A DNA stretch of 64,000 nucleotides, from assembly GCF_042661025.1 (NCBI RefSeq), contig NZ_JBHSWH010000001.1, positions 868,001 through 932,000 of the forward strand, given 5' to 3'. This stretch comes from Flexivirga alba (lineage in GTDB: Bacteria; Actinomycetota; Actinomycetes; Actinomycetales; Dermatophilaceae). The position numbers and the translations under genes are program-made. Of this stretch, positions 45,920 through 57,600 are shown in pieces (position 1 is the first letter of the stretch; each line of letters starts with the position of its first letter). The notes beneath the pieces were generated by a model that made no database searches, was not told the origin of the DNA, and saw only the letters and a list, made by a program, of their open reading frames with translations.

Positions 45920-48142
45920 TCATCCGATCTTCGACAGGGCCGGCGCCGAATCTCCTTCCGGGGATGGGTCATCCGCGAGATCCCCGACGACGCCGAGCCG
46001 GTCGTGCAGCCGGCGCAGCACTGGCGGCGCGTACCACGCGGCGCGCCCGAGGAGGCGCTGACAGGCCGGCACCAGGACGGCGCGCACCAGGGTCGCGTCG
46101 ATGAGCACGGCGACACCCGCACCGATGCCGAAGAGTTGCAGGAAACTGACCGTCGAGGTGCCGAAGGTGAGGAAGCTGACCGCGACCAGCGCGGCGGCGG
46201 TGGTGACGATGCGGCCGCTTCGCGTCAGGCCTTCGACGACCGCGGTGCGGTTGTCCAAACCCTGGTCGTGCAACTCCTTGATCCGGCTGAGGACGATCAC
46301 CTCGTAGTCCATCGACAGGCCGAAGGCGATGCAGAAGAGCAGCATCAGCATGCTCGTGTCCAGTGGCAGCGGCGTGAAGTCCAAGAGCCCGGACAAGTGA
46401 CCGTCCTGGAAGATCGACACCAGCAGTCCTCCCGTGGACGACAGGGTCAACAGGTTGAGCAGCAACGAGCGCAGCGGCTGCAGGACGCTGCCGGTGAAGA
46501 GGAAGAGCACCACGAAGGTCGTCAGCACGATGAGTAACGCTGCCAACGGGATTCGGCTACCGATCGCGTGCTTGCTGTCGATCAGCTGGGCCGTCTGGCC
46601 ACCGACATGGATGGCCGCTCCCTGCGGGCCAGGACCGCTGCGGAGCTCTCGCACGAGCTGTTGGGCGGCGCCCGACCGCGGGTCGACGGACGGGATCACT
46701 TCCAGCCGCTGCTGGCCGCTCTCGCTGGCGAGCCTCGGGTCGGCCGCGGAGCTCACGCGCAGCCCACCGGCATACACGCCCACACTGGTCTGCACCCGCG
46801 CCACTCCTGGCAGGGCGGAAAGCCTTGCCGCATAAGGCTGTATGGCGGACCCGGGCAACGGCCGGTCGGTGACCACGTCCACCCCGTCGGCCAAATCCGC
46901 CTTGAAGTCCGCTCGCAGCACGTCTCCGACGCTGCGGCTCGAGGTGTCCGGTCGCAACACCCGGTCGTTCGGGGTGCCGAACGAGACGTGCAGCACCGGA
47001 GCCGCCACGAACAGCAGCAGAATCACCACCGGCAGCGCAGTCAGTGCCGGGCGACGCATCGCCAGGTCCGCGACCCGGCCCCAGAAGGGTGCTGCGGTTG
47101 CCGGCATACGACGCCTGGCCCAGGGCAGCCGGCCCGCGTTGACCCGGGGACCGAGCGCGACGAGAAGTGCCGGGAGCGTGACCAGCGCAGCGCCGACCGA
47201 GATCAGCACGACCCCGATGCCGGCATACGCGAACGAACGCAGGAAGTAGAGCGGGAAAATCAGCAGCACCGCGAGCGCGGCGGCGACGGTGATGCCACTG
47301 AAGACGATCGTCCGCCCGGCTGTCGTCACGGCACGGATGACGGCCCGCTCCGGATCGGCGCCGCCGGACAGCTCCTCCCGGTAGCGGCTCACCATCAGCA
47401 GGGCGTAGTCGATCGCAAGCGAGAGACCGAGCGCGGTCGTCAGGTTGATCGCGTAGACGGCGACCGGGGTCACCGACCCGAGCAGGGACAACTCGGCGAA
47501 GGTCCCGGCGATCGCGATCGCGCCGATCGCGAGCGGGAGTAGTGCCGCGACCAAGCTACCGAACGCAATCACCAGCAGTACCAGGATGATTGGCACCGCG
47601 ATCGCTTCGGCGACGAGCAGACTCTTGCCGACCTGCTCGGTGATGTCGTGGTTGACTTCGGCGTCCCCGCCGACCGTGACGGTCGCGGCGTCATTTGTCG
47701 AGGCGAGGGCGGCGAGCGCCTTCGCACCGACGGCGTCGGTGCTCCGCTCGGTGCCGACGACCAGTGCGTATCGCCCGTCCGTGGAGCGCAGTGCCGGATC
47801 GTGGCCGGCCCAGTAGGAGACGACGTCGGACACACCGGGTGTGTGACTGAGCCGATGCGCCGCAGCGTCACCGACCGCCCGTATGTCGGGACCGTCGACC
47901 GTCCCTGACCGTGCATGCACCAGCAGCACCACGGTGTCGGCACCGTCGAAGTGCTGGTCCAGCAGGTGCTGCGCGGTGGTCGAGTCCGCGGCCGGGTCTT
48001 CGAAGGCGTTGTTGGCCTGCAGCTTGCCGAAGGCGCCGGCGCCGAGGACGGCGGCGCCCAACAGCACCGCGACCGAGAGAAGCAGAACGAGCCGTGTGCG
48101 TCGGATGACGAGGGCCCCGAGGTGCGCGAGTAAATTTGTCAT
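45920..48142 (-). CDS. MmpL/RND-type membrane transporter
   Basis: 740 residues. The N-terminal TNLLAHLGALVIRRTRLVLL is a membrane anchor, followed by an extracytoplasmic loop and two DY-type membrane bundles: LGLSLAIDYALLMVSRYREEL and LSMDYEVIVLSRIKELHDQGL. These paired motifs form the proton path. Loop segments such as VLLVHARSGTVDGPDI are usual. ATG 48142 begins in an AT-rich region shared with the divergent HxlR-type regulator, which probably represses it. It likely exports a lipid or antibiotic and is a paralogue of the protein at 35395. Confidence 0.92.
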   Translation of the reverse strand: MTNLLAHLGALVIRRTRLVLLLSVAVLLGAAVLGAGAFGKLQANNAFEDPAADSTTAQHLLDQHFDGADTVVLLVHARSGTVDGPDIRAVGDAAAHRLSHTPGVSDVVSYWAGHDPALRSTDGRYALVVGTERSTDAVGAKALAALASTNDAATVTVGGDAEVNHDITEQVGKSLLVAEAIAVPIILVLLVIAFGSLVAALLPLAIGAIAIAGTFAELSLLGSVTPVAVYAINLTTALGLSLAIDYALLMVSRYREELSGGADPERAVIRAVTTAGRTIVFSGITVAAALAVLLIFPLYFLRSFAYAGIGVVLISVGAALVTLPALLVALGPRVNAGRLPWARRRMPATAAPFWGRVADLAMRRPALTALPVVILLLFVAAPVLHVSFGTPNDRVLRPDTSSRSVGDVLRADFKADLADGVDVVTDRPLPGSAIQPYAARLSALPGVARVQTSVGVYAGGLRVSSAADPRLASESGQQRLEVIPSVDPRSGAAQQLVRELRSGPGPQGAAIHVGGQTAQLIDSKHAIGSRIPLAALLIVLTTFVVLFLFTGSVLQPLRSLLLNLLTLSSTGGLLVSIFQDGHLSGLLDFTPLPLDTSMLMLLFCIAFGLSMDYEVIVLSRIKELHDQGLDNRTAVVEGLTRSGRIVTTAAALVAVSFLTFGTSTVSFLQLFGIGAGVAVLIDATLVRAVLVPACQRLLGRAAWYAPPVLRRLHDRLGVVGDLADDPSPEGDSAPALSKIG

Positions 48143-48200
48143 GGTTGAAAAAATAAACCACAAACTTGATTTACTCAAGCATCTTGTCTACGGTCATCCC
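48143..48200. promoter_or_regulatory. AT-rich divergent promoter/operator region
   Basis: The 58 bases between mmpL and the HxlR-type gene are unusually AT-rich. They contain CTTGA-TTTAC-TCAAG (an inverted repeat at about 48165-48179) and the pair AAATTTGT (48132-48139, within the mmpL start) with ACAAACTT (48161-48168). HxlR-type regulators bind such AT-rich inverted repeats, so this is the likely control site for both genes. Confidence 0.5.
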
Positions 48201-48860
48201 GTGAAGAGTTACGACCAGTTCTGTGCGGTGGCGCGAGCCCTCGACGTGGTCGGCGACCGATGGGTGTTGCTGATCGTGCGCGAGCTTCTGGCCTTCGGGC
48301 CCAGCCGCTACACCGATCTCAAGCGCGGGTTGCCGGGCATCGCGACCAACCTGCTCGCCGACCGGCTGAAGGCCATGGAGGCGGAGGGGCTGATCGAGCG
48401 GCGCGAGGCGCCGGCACCGGTTGGTGCGCCCGTCTACGAGCTGACCGACCGAGGTCGCGCCCTGGACGACGTGCTGAATTCGCTGGCCCGCTGGGGGTTG
48501 CCGAAGATGCTTGGTGGCCCGTCCGCGACGGATGCGGTCCAGCCACAGTGGGTCGGCCTCATCGCCGACCCGGCGTTGCGCGACCGCCTGGCACCGGGCC
48601 AGCAGCTGGTCTTCGGGATCCGCACCGAGGAGGGGTCCGTCCGAGTCACCCTCAATAAGGATGGCTGTTCGATGGAACGTGGCCTCGACGGTGCGGTCGA
48701 CGTGACACTGACCGGCCCGGCACAGCTGGTGGGCGGCGCACTCTCCGGCTTGGTCACCCTTGCCGAAGCACAGCGGCTCGGCCTCGAGATCGACGGCGAC
48801 ACAACGCTTTTGACGGAGCTGACGGATGCCGCCGGAGCATCGGAAGGAGACCACGCATGA
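48201..48860 (+). CDS. HxlR-type winged-helix regulator fused to an SCP2-like domain
   Basis: 219 residues. The N-terminal winged helix reads FCAVARALDVVGDRWVLLIVREL, GLPGIATNLLADRLKAMEAEGLIER, and VYELTDRGRALDDVL, typical of HxlR regulators. The C-terminal half (QQLVFGIRTEEGSVRVTLNKDG, VDVTLTGPAQLVGGALSGL) resembles SCP2 sterol/lipid-carrier folds, suggesting a hydrophobic ligand. GTG 48201 gives KSYDQF. Divergent from an MmpL transporter, which it probably represses. The stop overlaps the methyltransferase start. Confidence 0.85.
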   Translation: MKSYDQFCAVARALDVVGDRWVLLIVRELLAFGPSRYTDLKRGLPGIATNLLADRLKAMEAEGLIERREAPAPVGAPVYELTDRGRALDDVLNSLARWGLPKMLGGPSATDAVQPQWVGLIADPALRDRLAPGQQLVFGIRTEEGSVRVTLNKDGCSMERGLDGAVDVTLTGPAQLVGGALSGLVTLAEAQRLGLEIDGDTTLLTELTDAAGASEGDHA

Positions 48861-49636
48861 CCTACACCGAGACCGACCTGATCGGCACGATCGAGGAGCG
48901 CACAGCGGAGCACATCGGTGCGCTCAGCAGGGCACAACTCGACGACATCGACCAGTTCCACGCCGGTGGGACCGCGGCCGTCGACCGTCTGCTGCCATCG
49001 CTCCGGCTCGGGCCGGGGATGACTGCGCTCGACGTCGGGTCGGGCCTCGGTGGTCCCGCGCGGCAGGTCGCCCGGTCGACCGGTTGCTCCGTCCTCGGCG
49101 TGGACATCACCCCGTCGTATGTCGAGACCGCGGCCGCCTTGACCCGCGCCGTCGGGCCGGCCGACCGGGTCGAGTTCCACTGCACCGACGTCTCGGGACT
49201 CGACCGGTCGGATTTCGAGGCGGCATACACGATCCACGTGCAGATGAACGTCGCCGACAAGGGCGCCTTCTTCGCAGCCATCGCGGCCCGGTTGAAGCCT
49301 GGCGCGCGGCTGGCCGTCTTCGAGGTGTGCCGCGCCGGCCGCGGCGACCCGGACCTGCCGCTGCCGTGGTCCATCGACGGAACGGACAGTTTCCTCGCGA
49401 CCCCGGACGAACTGCGCGGGTGCATCGAGGCGAGCGGTTTCGAGACCGTCGAGTGGGCCGACGAGACCGGGTGGGCCCTGGAGTGGTTCCACCAAGTGGG
49501 CGCTCGTATGACGCAAGGCGGCCCCGCCACGCTTCCGACCCTGCTCACCGGCGGCGTGACGCGGGTGCTGAACTTCGCCGGAGGGATGAACACGGGCATC
49601 CTGACCGTGCACCGAGGTTCCTTCACTCGCCGGTAA
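48857..49636 (+). CDS. SAM-dependent methyltransferase (UbiE/MenG-like)
   Basis: 259 residues. ALDVGSGLGGPARQVARSTGCSVLGVDITPSYVETAA gives motifs I and II, then IHVQMNVADKGAFFAAIAARLKPGARLAVFEV. It belongs to the group related to sarcosine/dimethylglycine and sterol C-methyltransferases. ATG overlaps the stop of the HxlR-SCP2 gene (ATGA), so they are co-translated. With a lipid-carrier-like regulator and an MmpL exporter divergently encoded, it may methylate a lipid or antibiotic. Confidence 0.87.
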   Translation: MTYTETDLIGTIEERTAEHIGALSRAQLDDIDQFHAGGTAAVDRLLPSLRLGPGMTALDVGSGLGGPARQVARSTGCSVLGVDITPSYVETAAALTRAVGPADRVEFHCTDVSGLDRSDFEAAYTIHVQMNVADKGAFFAAIAARLKPGARLAVFEVCRAGRGDPDLPLPWSIDGTDSFLATPDELRGCIEASGFETVEWADETGWALEWFHQVGARMTQGGPATLPTLLTGGVTRVLNFAGGMNTGILTVHRGSFTRR

Positions 49637-49714
49637 ATGTCCGGAATTTCCGCTGCGGAATTCGCGGCGAACCGAAGATTCTTGACAACCGACTGACACC
49701 GACCGGCGTCATAC

Positions 49715-49728
49715 TGAGTGAGCACTCA
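49715..49728. promoter_or_regulatory. Palindrome TGAGTG-AG-CACTCA upstream of the GH3 gene
   Basis: A perfect 6-bp inverted repeat with a 2-base centre, directly after CATACT (a possible -10) and 15 bases ahead of ATG 49744. Such words are common TetR-type operators. No TetR gene is adjacent. Confidence 0.5.
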
Positions 49729-49743
49729 TCGGAGGAGTCAGCT

Positions 49744-51137
49744 ATGAATATTTTCGGGGGCGACCGCTGGTGCTTGGCACGGCACTCGCGATGGCCACAC
49801 TTGGTATGTCGCTTGCATCGTCCGGGCCATCGCAGGCGGTCGAGCACGCCACAACGACGACGTGCACGACCAATCCGGTCCTTTACAAGGGGATGACCGG
49901 AGTTTGTGTGAAGCGCGCCCAGAGCCTGCTGATCCAGCACGGGTTTTCCGTGGGGTCATCCGGTGCCGACGGGATCTTCGGCAACGCGACGGTGAGCGCG
50001 GTCAAGCGCTTCCAGACCTCCAGGCACCTGGACTCGACCGGGGTCGTCGACCGGCTCGGGTGGAAGGCGCTGGAGAGCTTCGGCCCGACCGGAGCGGCCT
50101 GCGTCACGAAGAAGTATGGCGAGCTGACGTCCGCGCAGCGGGTCGGGCAGCTGCTCATGGTCGGCTTGACTCACGACGACCAGTCCTACGTCCACGCGCT
50201 GATGAAATACGACCACGTCGGCAACATCGTCCTTCTCGGTGGCTGGAGCGGCAACAGCACGGTCGGCCACATCTCGGACGCCAACCAGGGTCTGACTTCC
50301 ACCGCCTGGACCGGCAACATCCCGCTGTTCATCGCGGCCGACCAGGAGGGCGGCTACGTCCAGCAACTGAAGGGCACCGGCTTCACCACACTGCCTACCG
50401 CGCTCACTCAGGGGACCTGGTCGTCGTCATACCAGGCGAGCACGGCTGCCAAAGTCGGGCAACAACTGCGCGACGTCGGAGTCAACGTCAACCTCGCTCC
50501 CGTCAGCGACACCGTGCCTCAGTCGCTCGGCACCCGCAACGGCCCGATCGGCCACTACTACCGCGAATACGGTTACACCCCAAGCGTTGTGAGCAGGGCG
50601 GTGACGAATGTCGTGCACGGGTTGAACTCCCGCGGTGAGATCGCAACGCTCAAGCACTTCCCTGGCCTCGGCCGGATCACCAACAACACCGACACGTCGA
50701 GCACCGGCATCACCGACAACACGACGACGTCCACCGACGCCTACCTGACACCCTTCAAGTCCGGCATCACTGCCGGTGCCGGGATGGTCATGATCGGCCT
50801 GGCCTGGTATCCCAAGATCGACTCGGCCAACCAGGCGGCGTTCTCGCCCAAGATCATCAAGACGATCCTGCGCGGGAACCTCGGATTCCACGGTGTAGTG
50901 GTCAGCGACTCACTGAGTGCCGTTGCGGTGCAGCATGTTTCGGTCGGCGATCGAGCCGTCCGGTTCATCGCAGCGGGCGGCGACATCGCCCTGACCGGCG
51001 CGCCCCACGACGTCCCGACCATGGAGGCCGCGATCCTGGCGAGGATGAAGACCAGCTCGACCTTTGCAAGCCAGGTCAGCGCGGCCGTGCACCGGGTGCT
51101 CACCCTGAAGTCGCAACACGGGTTGCTCTACTGCTAG
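49744..51137 (+). CDS. Secreted GH3 beta-N-acetylhexosaminidase-like protein with peptidoglycan-binding domain, frameshift at G5 49756-49760
   Basis: ATG 49744 has GGAGGAG in front and opens MNIF; one more G in 49756-49760 joins it to GRPLVLGTALAMATLGMSLAS, completing a signal peptide. Next is a peptidoglycan-binding domain (LYKGMTGVCVKRAQSLL, GADGIFGNATVSAVKRFQ). The GH3 barrel follows: IPLFIAADQEGGYVQQL, VNVNLAPVSDT, IATLKHFPGLGRITNNTDT, and the nucleophile loop GVVVSDSLSAV. It probably trims muropeptide or chito-oligosaccharide GlcNAc. NagZ carries a DSH catalytic His loop; here NTDT replaces it, as in an actinobacterial GH3 branch. 464 residues. Confidence 0.85.
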
Positions 51138-51147
51138 TGCCGTGGCT

Positions 51148-51182
51148 GGATCTCGCGGCGACGAAGAGGTTGTCGCAGATCC
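51148..51182 (+). terminator. Imperfect hairpin after the GH3 gene
   Basis: GGATCT (51148-51153) pairs with AGATCC (51177-51182), with CGAC/GTCG also facing inside. It starts 11 bases after the GH3 stop and is a plausible weak terminator. Confidence 0.35.
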
Positions 51183-51218
51183 TTCCCGCAGCCGCCTTGT
51201 GAGTGACAGGCTGCACTC

Positions 51219-52889
<1,671 letters not shown>

Positions 52890-52928
52890 TCCAGGGCCGG
52901 ACGCCGTGCGGTTCGCGGTGCGTTCGTG

Positions 52929-53774
52929 TCAGGCAGGAAGTCGGACGACGGCGCCGCTCACTCTGGCGCGGTCGGACAGGGCCAGGACCTCGAGCTCACT
53001 CGGGTGCCCCATCTCGATGCCCTGACGGATGGTGAAGCTGTCGCCCTCGGCGAGCTGACCGAGCGATCGCAAATATCCGGTGAACGCTGCCGCCGCAGAT
53101 CCGGTGGCCGGGTCCTCCACGACGCCCCCGTAGGGAAAAGGATCCCGTGCGCGCCATACGCCCGGCCCATCGGGCGTTACCAACTGCACGGTGATCCACT
53201 CGTGCTGTCGACACATTCGCTGAAGTCCCGCGAAGTCGTAGTCCAGCGTCGCCAGACATTCCACGTCGCGGACAACCAGCACGGGGTGGTGATTGCCGGC
53301 CGTGCCGATGGCCGGTCGGTATGCCGGATGCAGAACCTCTGGTGACCAGCGCAACACGCGCAACAACTCATCCAACCGACCGGGCGACAACGGCACGGAG
53401 CCGGTGGCAGGACTGTCGAGGCTCCCGCGCGGACCGGACTTCGACAGGTCCGCGTTGATCAGTACGGAGCCGACTTGCGTGGAGAGCTCATAGGCGCCGG
53501 GCGCGATGTTCTCGGCGATCGCGGCGGCCGTGGCGATCGTTGCGTGCCCACAGAACGCGACCTCCCCTTCGGGCGCGAAGAAGCGGATCGAGATCGGCTC
53601 GTTCTGTTGGATTTCGCTTGTGACGAATGCCGACTCGCTGTAGCCGACCTCCGCCGCGATCGACTGCATCTCGCTCGGAGTCAACGCGCTTGCGTCCAGT
53701 ACGACGCCGGCCCGGTTGCCACCACCGGACGACGCGGTGAAGGCGGAATAACGCAACAGATTCGACAGAGCCAT
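52929..53774 (-). CDS. PhzF-family epimerase/isomerase
   Basis: 281 residues with the two-lobed PhzF fold. AFTASSGGGNRAGVVLDASAL contains the conserved GN, VGYSESAFVT the catalytic Glu, RFFAPEGEVAFCGHATIATA the substrate loop with GHAT, and GVVEDPATGSAAAAFTGYL the second-lobe motif. All active-site elements are present. ATG 53774 is chosen; upstream codons have no support. It may isomerise a small amino-acid-like molecule. It stands alone between convergent and divergent genes. Confidence 0.9.
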   Translation of the reverse strand: MALSNLLRYSAFTASSGGGNRAGVVLDASALTPSEMQSIAAEVGYSESAFVTSEIQQNEPISIRFFAPEGEVAFCGHATIATAAAIAENIAPGAYELSTQVGSVLINADLSKSGPRGSLDSPATGSVPLSPGRLDELLRVLRWSPEVLHPAYRPAIGTAGNHHPVLVVRDVECLATLDYDFAGLQRMCRQHEWITVQLVTPDGPGVWRARDPFPYGGVVEDPATGSAAAAFTGYLRSLGQLAEGDSFTIRQGIEMGHPSELEVLALSDRARVSGAVVRLPA

Positions 53775-53922
53775 GCACTCATCTTCCCTGTCCCGGGCGA
53801 TGCGCCTCGACAGCCACTTCGGAACCAGTGGCCATACCGACCAACAATTCGAGTGAACGCCGGCGAGAGATGGAGTTGAATCGAGGCCGGCCAACAACAC
53901 CCTGCAAAGCAGGTTTCACACC

Positions 53923-54567
53923 ATGAAGAACTATCCCCTCCTGCACGTCCGTGTCAGCACGCCGATGCTGGAACTCCGCGCTGCCACCGACGACTTGTTG
54001 GACCAACTCGCGGAGGCCGTGCGTGCGGGCAAGGCGGACGCCGACCCGCCGCCATACGACGACCCGATCTCGCTCTACGAGGCCGACCCGGACCTGCGCG
54101 TGGGCAAATGGCTGCGGGCGGTCTGGCGTGGCCGGACCCGGGTCGAGGCCGACTCGTGGCGGCTGTCCATGGCTGTCGTCGTGGACGGTGAGGCGGCAGG
54201 GATGCAGGACCTCATCGGCGAGGGCTTCTCGACCTTCGGCACAGTCACGACCTTCTCCTGGTTGTCCGCCGACCACCGCGCCCGGGGGCTCGGTCACGAG
54301 ATGCGCGCGGCTGCCCTGCACCTTGCGTTCGACGGTCTTGGGGCGAAGGAAGCACACAGCGACGCGTTCGTCGACAACCGCGGTTCCAATGCCGTCTCGC
54401 AGGACCTCGGCTACGAGCCCAACGGAATGGACCATGCGACTCGGCTGGGCGAAGCAGCCGTGATGAATCGATGGCGGCTCACTCGCAGCACGTGGGAACA
54501 ACAGCGCAGAAGCGACATCCAGCTGCACGGCGCCGACGCCTGCCGAGTGTTCTTGCCGCTGACCTGA
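53923..54567 (+). CDS. GNAT-family N-acetyltransferase
   Basis: 214 residues. TTFSWLSADHRARGLGHEMRAAALHLAF is the acetyl-CoA loop (RARGLG), followed by EAHSDAFVDNRGSNAVSQDLGYEPNG. The N-terminal helix reads MLELRAATDDLLDQLAEAV. Fits actinobacterial GNAT proteins of uncharacterised substrate. ATG 53923 lies in a short intergenic region divergent from PhzF. Convergent with the GH35 gene. Confidence 0.85.
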   Translation: MKNYPLLHVRVSTPMLELRAATDDLLDQLAEAVRAGKADADPPPYDDPISLYEADPDLRVGKWLRAVWRGRTRVEADSWRLSMAVVVDGEAAGMQDLIGEGFSTFGTVTTFSWLSADHRARGLGHEMRAAALHLAFDGLGAKEAHSDAFVDNRGSNAVSQDLGYEPNGMDHATRLGEAAVMNRWRLTRSTWEQQRRSDIQLHGADACRVFLPLT

Positions 54568-54618
54568 TCCATGGCCTACGAACCGCACAATTGGCAGGGG
54601 CAAGGCGCGCCGGCGGGC

Positions 54619-57600
54619 TCAGTCGCCGAACACCTCCGACCACGTCGGTGACGTGTTCGCCTTGCCACCTACCCCGCCGCGCACGGTCCAGTCGTTCACC
54701 AGCGTCAGGGAGTCCGGACCGACACCGGCCTGCTCCGCGGTGATCGCGAGCGCGATCGAGTTGGCGCCCGGCTTGAGGAACCCCGCCGGTATGACGAACT
54801 GCTGCTGCGGGCCGATGTTGTGCACGTACTGCCCGGTGTTCCAGCCGTTGACGTAGAGCAACGCACGGTAGCGATCACTCTTGCCGCTGGCGTCGTTGAA
54901 CCGCAACGACCACGACGCGTCCTCGCCCTGGGGCGCCGGGACCTTCACCTGTGTGCGGTAGAAGGTCACCCCCGGGCGGGTGCTCTTGAGCGAATTCGAC
55001 TGCGGCCATGACGCATCCGGTGCGCCCGGGAGATACCAACCGAGCCGTTCGCCATACAGCCCACCGGTGTTGTAGAGCCCGCGTGCCGGATCGACCGGTT
55101 GGTCGCCGCCCTTCGCGCCCTGCAGTCGCCAGGTCCAGTCCGTCGCTCCCGGGATCGCGACGTCGACCAGGCCGCGACCGCCCTTGGACCGGCCGTCGGC
55201 CGACCAGTCCTCGTACTGGCCCATGTTGCGGACCAGCACCGACACCTCCGGTTGGTGTCCGGGACGGACGGAACCCTCAGGCAAGGTGATCGTGGACGTC
55301 CCGTCGCCGACCGAGCCGGCATACTTCCCGTCGACCCAGACCAGCGCGACGCCGGCGGTTCCCGTATTGACGGTCACCTTCGCAGTCGTCGCGTCTGCCG
55401 TCGGGGTGAACCGGCCGCGGTACCAGACGTCGCCCTCGGAGAAGCCGTATTCCTCGGCGTCGAGGACGACCCCGGCCTGCGCACCGGCCGCATGCTGAGC
55501 GTTCTCCGACGCGCGCAGGTCGGCGACCCGCCAGCTGCTGTCGTCGAACGACGGGTTCCGCTCCGGGTCGGAGTCGGCCGACCGCCAACCGGTGAGCGTG
55601 CTGCCCGTGAGCGGCGTCGCACCGGGCAGGCTGATCTCGAGCGCACCGCTGGCGGTCCGCGTCACGTCGACGGGCTTGCCGTTCCAGGTCACGCTACGAA
55701 CCGTGGCCGGCGCGAACACCGTTGCTGTCACTGCTGATTCCGTGTCACCAGTTAGGTCGAGCCGGCCGTTCGACAGCCGCGCCGTGCGCAGCAGCTCCGG
55801 GCCGAGTGCGAGCACCGAGCCGTGACCGGTGTCGGCCTGCCAAGTGGTCGGCACGGCGGCCCTGTCCGCGAGCACTACGAGTAGCGGCGGTTGCCCGGCA
55901 CCGGTGATCCGCAGCACGCTGCGTTGACCGTGGACGTAGTTCAGCCGGAGGTCACCGCGGTCCGCGTCCCACGTGACGTCCGGTGCCGGGCCGCTGACGG
56001 TCTCGACCTTCGGGCGATCGGCGTAGCGGAAGACGGTCTCCCCCGCCGTACCCGTGGCGCCGTCGAGGACGACGGTGTCGTCCGGCGCGTTCGTTACCTG
56101 GGTGAGCAGCTGCGATGTCGAGTAGACCATCCGGTGCTCGCCGAAGCGGTAGTCCGCCAGGACTGTTGTGGCGTCGCGGCCGTCGACAGTGATGCCCGGC
56201 CCCGACTGCGGAATCCGCGGGTATGTCGTCGGACCCGCCGGTGGCGTGGGTTGCTTCGTCGGGTTGGTGTCGAAGGCGTCGACCGAGACGAAGGTGCCCT
56301 GCGACGTGGGGGTGCCCTTCTCGCCGGTGACGACGATCTTCAGGGTGTGCGGTCCGGCGCCGAGATCGTCGGCCTCGAACTTCACCTGCTGGAACTGTGG
56401 CGACGATGCGTAGCTGTCGACGGTTGCCTTCTTGACCCCGTCGACATACACATCGGCGGTGCCGTGGTTGGACGAGTCCGGCCCGATCCAGCGGATCGTC
56501 GGCCCGTCGAAATGAACCTCGACACTGTCGCCCGCGGTCGACGAGAACGTCTCGGAATCCTGGTAATCCCCGCTGGTCCACGACTCCTTCGACGCGTGGG
56601 TCCAGTTGCCGGTGTAGGTGATCGACGGGTCGGTGTCGTTCCAGGTGTAGGCCGGCGCCGTCGGCGGCTGCGGCACGGTGCCCAGATCGAGCGGCATCGT
56701 GACGTGCGACGTCGATGTGTCGTTCGAGTCGGCGTGCCGGATGGTGAAGATCCGGGTGCCGTTGCCGGTCACCGAGCCGGTCGCGGCGTCCTCGTCGCTG
56801 AGCCGCTGGTCGACCCGCACCTGGCCACCGCCCGTCGAGGTGAAGGACGGCGGCACGACCGCGTGCGCCGACGCCACCTGCGGCACCGCCCGGTAGAGGT
56901 AGCCGTACTCCTTCTGCACCGCGAGCGCCGGGCGCATGCTGCGGTCCTCGGCGATCGGGGCGCCATAGTCGTATGACGTGAAGCCCGACCCGGGGTCACC
57001 GGTCCAACCCCAGTTGGTGCCGCCGTACTCCATGTAGGCGTTGGTCATCGTCGCGCCGTTGGCCAGGTTGTTGGCCGCGAACTCACGCGCGAAGGACGAA
57101 TCCACGAACTTGGCGCAGTCGGAGGTCTGGAAGCTCGCACCCCATGGCGTGAAGGCGCCGGCCTGCCCTTCGGCGATGAAAACCGGTGTGTTCGGTGAGT
57201 ATCCGCGGATCCTCGACTCGTAGTCGGAGAGGGTGCCACGGCCACCGGCACAGTTGAACCCGAGCGGGTAGGTGTCGAAGGCGTAGAGGTTCAGCTTGGA
57301 GCCGCCGCTGCCGCCCGGCACGTTCCAGCCGTGCCCATCGCCCCAGTCGTTGTGGAAGAGCGGCACGGTGATGCCATCGGACCGGACGGCGGACTCCAGT
57401 CGCTCGATGTAGGCGATCTGGTCGGCGCCGTGGCTGATCTGCTCGTTCTCGACCTGCTCGGCGATGACGCTGCCGCCGCCGTCAGTGATCTGGTGCTTCT
57501 TGATGATCGCGTTGACATGCGCCAGCCAATCGACATCTGCCGCAACGCTTTTCGGGTCGTCCAGGGTGCGCGGACGGCCGCCATACGTCGTCATGTATGG

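Noticed and set aside
49682..49715. TTGACA (49682) with CATACT as a sigma-70 promoter for the GH3 gene
   Set aside because: The spacer is 22 bases, too long for a standard promoter; only the palindrome is reported.
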